From NCBI GenBank assembly GCA_020850225.1, contig JADZFD010000089.1, forward strand, positions 1 through 35,701: 35,701 nucleotides of DNA. Direction: 5' to 3'. Shown piece after piece: positions 32,120 to 35,701 of this stretch (its first letter is position 1; the number at the start of each line of letters is the position of its first letter). A program made the translations under genes and the position numbers. Origin of the DNA: Saprospiraceae bacterium (GTDB lineage: Bacteria > Bacteroidota > Bacteroidia > Chitinophagales > Saprospiraceae). The notes under the pieces are model-generated. The model saw only the letters and a program-made list of their open reading frames with translations, was not told where the DNA came from and searched no databases.

Positions 32120-32195
32120 ATGACATAATGTCATGGTGGATATCGCATAACATGTCGTTAAGTCCTGAAAATCACAGTGGAATACAAATTGTATT
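32120..32195. promoter_or_regulatory. Two dyads in the hsp20 upstream region
   Basis: ATGACAT-A-ATGTCAT (32120-32134) and AATACAA-A-TTGTATT (32181-32195) are both perfect 7-bp arms around a single base. With one-base loops they cannot form RNA hairpins of full length, so they look more like sites for dimeric DNA-binding proteins. The rest of the 280-base gap is AT-rich, with no supported gene. Confidence 0.4.
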
Positions 32196-32241
32196 AAGTG
32201 TACCGGAATTGATAATTATTAAAAAATAAAAAAACATCAAC

Positions 32242-32670
32242 ATGACAAATGCAGTATTAAGAACTCGTAACATCAGAGGAAGCCACAGAACCGAACCTTT
32301 TTTCATGAGCCCTTTTTTTAATCCGGAGTTTAGAGAACAGCACTTTTTTAATAAAACAACCGATAGGGTTTTGTCGAATATTATAAGAAACGAAAACAAT
32401 TATATAATTGAAATGGCTATACCCGGATTTACTAAAGATAATATCAATATAGCTGTGGATGGCAATATTCTGAAAGTTAATGGAAGCAAAGAAATTCTGG
32501 AAACTAAGTTTATTAAAAGAGAATTCAGGTTAGATGAGTTTGAGCGTACATATAACTTACCGAAGACTGTAGATCTCGACAAGATAGAGGCTACTGTAAA
32601 TGACGGTATTCTGCGCATATATATACATAATCTGGCTGAGAAACCAGCATTGCAAATACAAGTCAAATAA
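32242..32670 (+). CDS. Small heat-shock protein, Hsp20/alpha-crystallin family (first copy)
   Basis: 142 residues. A short Phe-rich N-terminal arm (FFMSPFFNPEFREQHFFN) precedes an alpha-crystallin domain from about residue 45 (NYIIEMAIPGFTKDNINIAVDGNILKVNG ... EFERTYNLPKTVDLDKIEATVNDGILRIYI). The VNDGILRI strand is the family's A-x-x-x-n-G-v-L signature. The C-terminal tail is very short and lacks a clear I-x-I/V beyond QIQVK, so oligomer formation may differ from the second copy. It acts as an ATP-independent holdase. It is separated from the second hsp20 gene by only 28 bases and is probably on the same mRNA. Confidence 0.93.
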   Translation: MTNAVLRTRNIRGSHRTEPFFMSPFFNPEFREQHFFNKTTDRVLSNIIRNENNYIIEMAIPGFTKDNINIAVDGNILKVNGSKEILETKFIKREFRLDEFERTYNLPKTVDLDKIEATVNDGILRIYIHNLAEKPALQIQVK

Positions 32671-32698
32671 TCGTTAACAATTAAAAATTTTAAATACT

Positions 32699-33142
32699 AT
32701 GAACATCGTAAGAGTAAATCCAATTTTTCAGGGAAGATCATTTTCAGATATGATAGATGATATATTCAATAGAGGTATGTCAGATATCAATACCAGTAAT
32801 CTTTCCACAACTGTACCATCCGTCAATATTACGGATAACAATGATCATGTAACACTGGAAGTTGCAGCACCGGGTATGGACAAAAAAGATTTTAATATCT
32901 CATTGGATAAAGATCAGTTGACCATATCGGTAGAGAAAGAAGCAAATTCTGAAGAAAAAGAAGAAGGTAAATGGACCAGAAAAGAGTTTAGTTACTCTTC
33001 ATTTAAAAGATCTTTCCACCTGGGTGAAGATATCAGGACTGATTCAATAGAAGCTAACTACGAGAACGGAATTCTTAAACTCATTTTACCTAAAAAGGAG
33101 GCATCCAAAGATAAGTTGCCTAAGTCGATTGAAGTGAAATAA
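32699..33142 (+). CDS. Small heat-shock protein, Hsp20/alpha-crystallin family (second copy)
   Basis: 147 residues with the standard bacterial Hsp20 plan. An N-terminal arm (FQGRSFSDMIDDIFNRG) leads to an alpha-crystallin domain starting near VPSVNITDNNDHVTLEVAAPGMDKKDF. A charged loop (EANSEEKEEGKW) is followed by the strand EFSYSSFKRSFHLGEDI, and IEANYENGILKLILPKKE carries the A-x-x-x-n-G-I-L signature. The tail ends in PKSIEVK, with the I-E-V motif that docks neighbouring dimers. Compared with the first copy this is the more canonical one. The two together may form mixed oligomers, as paired Hsp20s do in some bacteria. Confidence 0.95.
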   Translation: MNIVRVNPIFQGRSFSDMIDDIFNRGMSDINTSNLSTTVPSVNITDNNDHVTLEVAAPGMDKKDFNISLDKDQLTISVEKEANSEEKEEGKWTRKEFSYSSFKRSFHLGEDIRTDSIEANYENGILKLILPKKEASKDKLPKSIEVK

Positions 33143-33191
33143 GAATTTAAATTCACACTTTTTTTAATGCATACTATAAGAAATGGGTTGG

Positions 33192-33223
33192 AGCCTCAAT
33201 GCAGTTGTATTGAGGCTTTTTTT
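33192..33223 (+). terminator. Rho-independent terminator after the hsp20 pair
   Basis: AGCCTCAAT (33192-33200) pairs with ATTGAGGCT (33209-33217) around an 8-base loop and runs into seven T. It closes the hsp20 unit. The rest of the gap up to 33472 holds the sigma-factor promoter and an AT-rich leader. Confidence 0.88.
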
Positions 33224-33323
33224 GGTTTTCATCACGGATTCTATTAAGAAAACAGTAAAAAAGTTTTAAAAAGTATGTTATTTAGAAAATATGGAATAAT
33301 TTTTGAAATATTTATGATTAGAT

Positions 33324-33354
33324 TTTGTTAGTATTCAAACAAAGTATACCTTTG
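33324..33354 (+). promoter_or_regulatory. Sigma-factor gene promoter (TTTG-N19-TAccTTTG)
   Basis: TTTG at 33324-33327 and TACCTTTG at 33347-33354 are exactly 19 bases apart, a full match to the primary-sigma promoter of Bacteroidota. The leader before the ATG at 33472 would be about 110 nt. Confidence 0.75.
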
Positions 33355-33471
33355 TACTTACATCACATAGTTGAGTTCATTAATCATTAAAATAATATAG
33401 CGCTTATAGAATAAATATCTACACTAAAATTAACTTTTTTATTCATTAATTTATTAAAGTATAGTGTAGGT

Positions 33472-34053
33472 ATGCAACAGCTAAAGTCATTAACCGATCA
33501 GGAACTCATTTCCCTTTATCTCAACAATCATCCGACTGCTTTCGAAACGTTGCTCAAAAGGCATAGGGATAAAGTATATACATCCATTTATCTGTTTGTC
33601 AAGGATACCGAAACGGCAGAAGATATTTTTCAGGAAGTATTTATTAAAATTATTGACACCCTGAGAAAGGGAAAATATAAGAACGAAGATAAATTTCAGC
33701 AATGGGCAATGAGAATTGCCTACAATCTTTGTGTAGACCACTTCAGAAAGTCTAAAAAAATGTCATTTATTGCCGGAACTGAAAGTTTTAGTCCTTTTGA
33801 TATCATAGGTGACAATGAAGGAAATATGGAGCAAAGTATCATCAAAAGTGAAATCCACACACGTTTAAGAAAACTAATAGATCAGCTTCCGGACGAGCAA
33901 AGAGAGGTTGTAATCCTGAGAAACTATGCAGATATGAGTTTTAAGGAAATAGCACAAATGACTAACGTAAGTATCAATACTTCGCTTGGACGTATGCGTT
34001 ATGCACTTATCAATCTGCGTAAATTAATGACTGAAGCTGAAATGGTGGCATAA
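33472..34053 (+). CDS. ECF-type RNA polymerase sigma factor
   Basis: 193 residues. Region 2 runs from LTDQELISLYLNNHPTAFETLLKRH through TAEDIFQEVFIKIIDTL (the DxxQExF core-binding signature) to FQQWAMRIAYNLCVDHFRKSKK. A linker follows, then region 4 (LIDQLPDEQREVVILRNYADMSFKEIAQMTNVSINTSLGRMRYALINLRKLM) with the -35-binding helix-turn-helix. It is close in layout to a sigma-70-family protein that is conserved and often lacks an adjacent anti-sigma gene in Bacteroidota. Here too no anti-sigma factor follows: the gene ends just before a terminator. Its own promoter is a primary-sigma type. Confidence 0.93.
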   Translation: MQQLKSLTDQELISLYLNNHPTAFETLLKRHRDKVYTSIYLFVKDTETAEDIFQEVFIKIIDTLRKGKYKNEDKFQQWAMRIAYNLCVDHFRKSKKMSFIAGTESFSPFDIIGDNEGNMEQSIIKSEIHTRLRKLIDQLPDEQREVVILRNYADMSFKEIAQMTNVSINTSLGRMRYALINLRKLMTEAEMVA

Positions 34054-34081
34054 CCGGAAAATTAAAAGTATAGTCATAAGG

Positions 34082-34115
34082 AAAGGAAGTTGTCACAACC
34101 TGACAGCTTCCTTTT
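34082..34115 (+). terminator. Terminator after the sigma-factor gene
   Basis: A 14-bp stem (34082-34095 with 34101-34114, one G-U pair) around the loop CAACC is followed by a T run. It sits between the sigma gene and the convergent sialidase gene. Confidence 0.88.
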
Positions 34116-34162
34116 TATTTTATTTGAATGTTACCTTACAGTTATAAGTTTCATATTTATAG

Positions 34163-35323
34163 TCAATGCAGGTCAATTGTTGTAAAAACTATTTTTCTGT
34201 AGTTGTCCTTTTCATAGATTATCCCTATTTTTTCTCTATTTATCAATACAAGATCAGAATATGCCGTATAGTCGCCCGAATAACCTTCCGGTGCCTTATC
34301 TATCAAGTGATTGAGGTACCAGCTTTTGCCCTTGTCCTTGCTGAGTCTGAGTGTCAGGTTGTCTCTGCGTAGCGTATCGGAAGCGTTGGCGACTGCCAGT
34401 ATGTATTGATCTCCTGTTTTCCAGGAAAGTACAGATCCCTGATTGACCGGATCAGGAAGGTTTTTATCATAGACGCTGCTTTGCCATGCATGTCCGCCGT
34501 CTACTGAGCGTGAAATAATCCTGCAGCGTTCATTTCCCTGTTGATTTCTCGAATTCAGGTAAAGTTCTGTATCCGATATCATTGCCGCCATAGATTCATT
34601 GGATCCTTCAAGTGGTACTTTTTGGCTTGTCTTAAAAGTTTTTCCATGATCATCGCTATAATATCCGAAAGCGAAATAATCCCTTCCGTTGGGTTTTGGT
34701 ACACCTTCAGATCGATTGGCACCGATATAGATACGTCCTGTGTACGGAGGATACTCCAATTGCAGGGCATGTCCGGGCGTATTGGCAAAAGCACGCCAGT
34801 CTTCTTCACTGTTGTATGCCGGATTGATAGCCGGTTGATTGAGCCGATGCACCTGAGTGGTGATATTGACAGGTACTGACCAGGTTTGCCCTTCATCTTC
34901 GGACGTGATATACCAGACCTCACGATATCCATTGCCCTTACGTATTTCATACTCGTGGTTATTGCCAGTATTGTAGAACAGGAAGATACGCCCGTTCGGA
35001 TATGCAGGATCCAGATTGTCCACCACCGGGGCAGAATTACTTGCCTGCAAACTATCATTTTTTGCTGCAATCTGAATTTTGCTCCATGTCTTGCCATTAT
35101 CAACACTGGTCTTGTATACGATATTGACATGGCCAAAATCACCGGCATGTTCTACTCGTCCTTCACTGAATGCAATGATTTTTCCGGAGTTCATGCGTAT
35201 TATTGCCGGAATACGGTAATATTTATATCCATCTTCACCCGATATGAAAACAGGTACCTCAGTCTGAGCAAAAGTATGTTGACAAATAGTCGCAATCAAC
35301 AATAAAAGATAATATCTCCACAT
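34163..35323 (-). CDS. Secreted exo-alpha-sialidase (BNR-repeat, GH33-like)
   Basis: 386 residues. The signal peptide (MWRYYLLLLIATICQHTFA) is followed by a six-bladed propeller. KYYRIPAII holds the R-I-P motif with the first carboxylate-binding Arg, and FSEGRVEHAGDFG the catalytic Asp region. Asp boxes recur: SVDNGKTW, SEDEGQTW, SDDHGKTF, SVDGGHAW and SKDKGKSW. A late YSGDYTAYSDL likely supplies the nucleophilic Tyr. It would release terminal sialic acids from glycans. No sialic-acid catabolism genes are adjacent, and no T9SS tail is seen, so it may stay in the periplasm. The ATG at 35323 is preferred over the GTG at 35329 because an AGGTG stretch just upstream could serve as a ribosome site. 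Confidence 0.92.
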   Translation of the reverse strand: MWRYYLLLLIATICQHTFAQTEVPVFISGEDGYKYYRIPAIIRMNSGKIIAFSEGRVEHAGDFGHVNIVYKTSVDNGKTWSKIQIAAKNDSLQASNSAPVVDNLDPAYPNGRIFLFYNTGNNHEYEIRKGNGYREVWYITSEDEGQTWSVPVNITTQVHRLNQPAINPAYNSEEDWRAFANTPGHALQLEYPPYTGRIYIGANRSEGVPKPNGRDYFAFGYYSDDHGKTFKTSQKVPLEGSNESMAAMISDTELYLNSRNQQGNERCRIISRSVDGGHAWQSSVYDKNLPDPVNQGSVLSWKTGDQYILAVANASDTLRRDNLTLRLSKDKGKSWYLNHLIDKAPEGYSGDYTAYSDLVLINREKIGIIYEKDNYRKIVFTTIDLH

Positions 35324-35636
35324 TTTCACCTGGTTTAATAACTAGAAATTTTAAAACTATTCCGTAAGTCAAATATACAATGTTTTTACTATCTGATTAC
35401 GGTCATTTATCAGAATTCCGATAATATGAATGACTTGATCAGGAAAAAAGACATAGTGTGTATAACAAATTGCACAAAATTTTGATAATATAATATTCCT
35501 GATTAAACATGTAACTAAAAGTCAAGCAAATCATTTTTTCTTAATATTGTTAAGAGCTATTGATTTAGGCTGTATGATTTATACCAAGTATAAAATAAAA
35601 TGCGAAAAAAATATACATATAAAATAATAATATGTG
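35324..35636. other. AT-rich intergenic region
   Basis: No gene or RNA is visible in these 313 bases. A minus-strand TAtaTTTG at 35377-35370 could be the -7 element of the sialidase gene. The stretch before 35637 is strongly A/T-biased, with an imperfect inverted repeat of ATATACATAT (35611-35620) and TATGTGTATA (35631-35640). Confidence 0.5.
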
Positions 35637-35644
35637 TATATTTG
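35637..35644 (+). promoter_or_regulatory. -7 promoter element (TAtaTTTG) for the last gene
   Basis: TATATTTG lies four bases before the ATG at 35649, so the predicted start of transcription falls on or next to the start codon. No TTTG is visible at the -33 position. Confidence 0.4.
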
Positions 35645-35648
35645 TCTT

Positions 35649-35701
35649 ATGGTTTTAAGAATAGATAATACTACACTTGGTCTGTTGAGACAAATTCAGC
35701 G
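35649..35701 (+). CDS. Start of an unidentified gene (cut by window end)
   Basis: An ATG at 35649 opens a frame (MVLRIDNTTLGLLRQIQ) that stays open to the last base of the window. Only 17 residues are available, too few to name a family. A -7-like TATATTTG directly in front of the ATG suggests a real, possibly leaderless, gene. The frame could also be chance, given its length. Confidence 0.4.
   Translation, partial: MVLRIDNTTLGLLRQIQ

Noticed and set aside
32047-32229. A 60-residue plus-strand frame between gcvT and hsp20
   Set aside because: It starts right at the predicted promoter, has no recognisable protein character, and covers the region with the two dyads. A leader or regulatory region is more likely.
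34579-35148. Long 189-residue minus-strand frame inside the sialidase gene
   Set aside because: It is another frame of the sialidase, whose Asp boxes and signal peptide clearly define the coding frame.
35611-35640. Inverted repeat ATATACATAT / TATGTGTATA as an operator
   Set aside because: The match is imperfect and lies in a region of almost pure A/T, where such pairing arises easily by chance.
1-35701. CRISPR array, tRNA or rRNA genes, transposase genes, prophage or defence systems
   Set aside because: I looked for regularly spaced short repeats, tRNA-like cloverleaf sequence, and transposase, integrase, nuclease or toxin motifs, and found none. The only SF1 helicase is a standard repair type.

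Overview
The window is AT-rich DNA from a member of the Bacteroidota. Supporting signs are two proteins with type IX secretion (T9SS) C-terminal sorting domains, a CotH-kinase protein with such a tail, a uppS-bamA-ompH/skp envelope cluster, a membrane-anchored TPR regulator with a C-terminal helix-turn-helix, and repeated promoter elements of the Bacteroidota form TTTG-N19-TAnnTTTG. The repeat-rich adhesin and T9SS content would fit Saprospiria or a relative, but that is a weak inference. The region looks chromosomal. I saw no tRNA, rRNA, insertion sequence, prophage gene, CRISPR array or integration site.

Layout. 1-1292 is the 3' end of a large repeat-containing surface protein, closed by a strong hairpin. 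1429-5912 (minus strand) holds a flavin NAD(P)H reductase, glyA, and a ribosomal protein S1 with an extra C-terminal helix-hairpin-helix domain. 6393-10390 (plus) is the envelope cluster uppS-bamA-ompH. trmB follows on the minus strand, then a plus-strand run of an outer-membrane barrel protein, a DUF2461 protein and a crotonase-family enzyme. 13934-14921 is a padR-pspC pair with overlapping reading frames. 15035-17574 is DNA repair: an alkyltransferase-like protein lacking the catalytic cysteine, a true O6-alkylguanine transferase, an Rrf2-type regulator with three cysteines, and exonuclease III. 17744-22048 holds a small Lys-rich exported protein, a T9SS cargo protein and the TPR-HTH regulator. 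22282-28718 holds a UvrD/PcrA-type helicase, a CotH-kinase T9SS protein, an RluA-type pseudouridine synthase with a long N-terminal extension, and a DUF488 protein. 28733-31962 (minus) holds radC, a Cys/Met-metabolism PLP enzyme and gcvT. 32242-34053 holds two tandem small heat-shock proteins and an ECF sigma factor. A secreted sialidase (minus) and the first codons of a further gene close the window.

How they work together. Most genes are housekeeping. glyA and gcvT both feed one-carbon metabolism, and uppS, bamA and ompH serve envelope construction. The less ordinary parts are regulatory. Near-identical GATGTA-N4-TACATC-type dyads lie upstream of the flavin reductase and between rrf2 and exonuclease III, with a related dyad upstream of the alkyltransferase. 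Together they suggest a small redox or DNA-damage regulon run by the Rrf2 protein. A doubled AGTACTAT element at the padR promoter looks like an autoregulatory operator. The alkyltransferase-like/alkyltransferase pair and the S1-HhH fusion are the most distinctive gene-level observations. I found no clear candidate for a wholly new system. Domain calls come from reading motifs by eye, without database searches.
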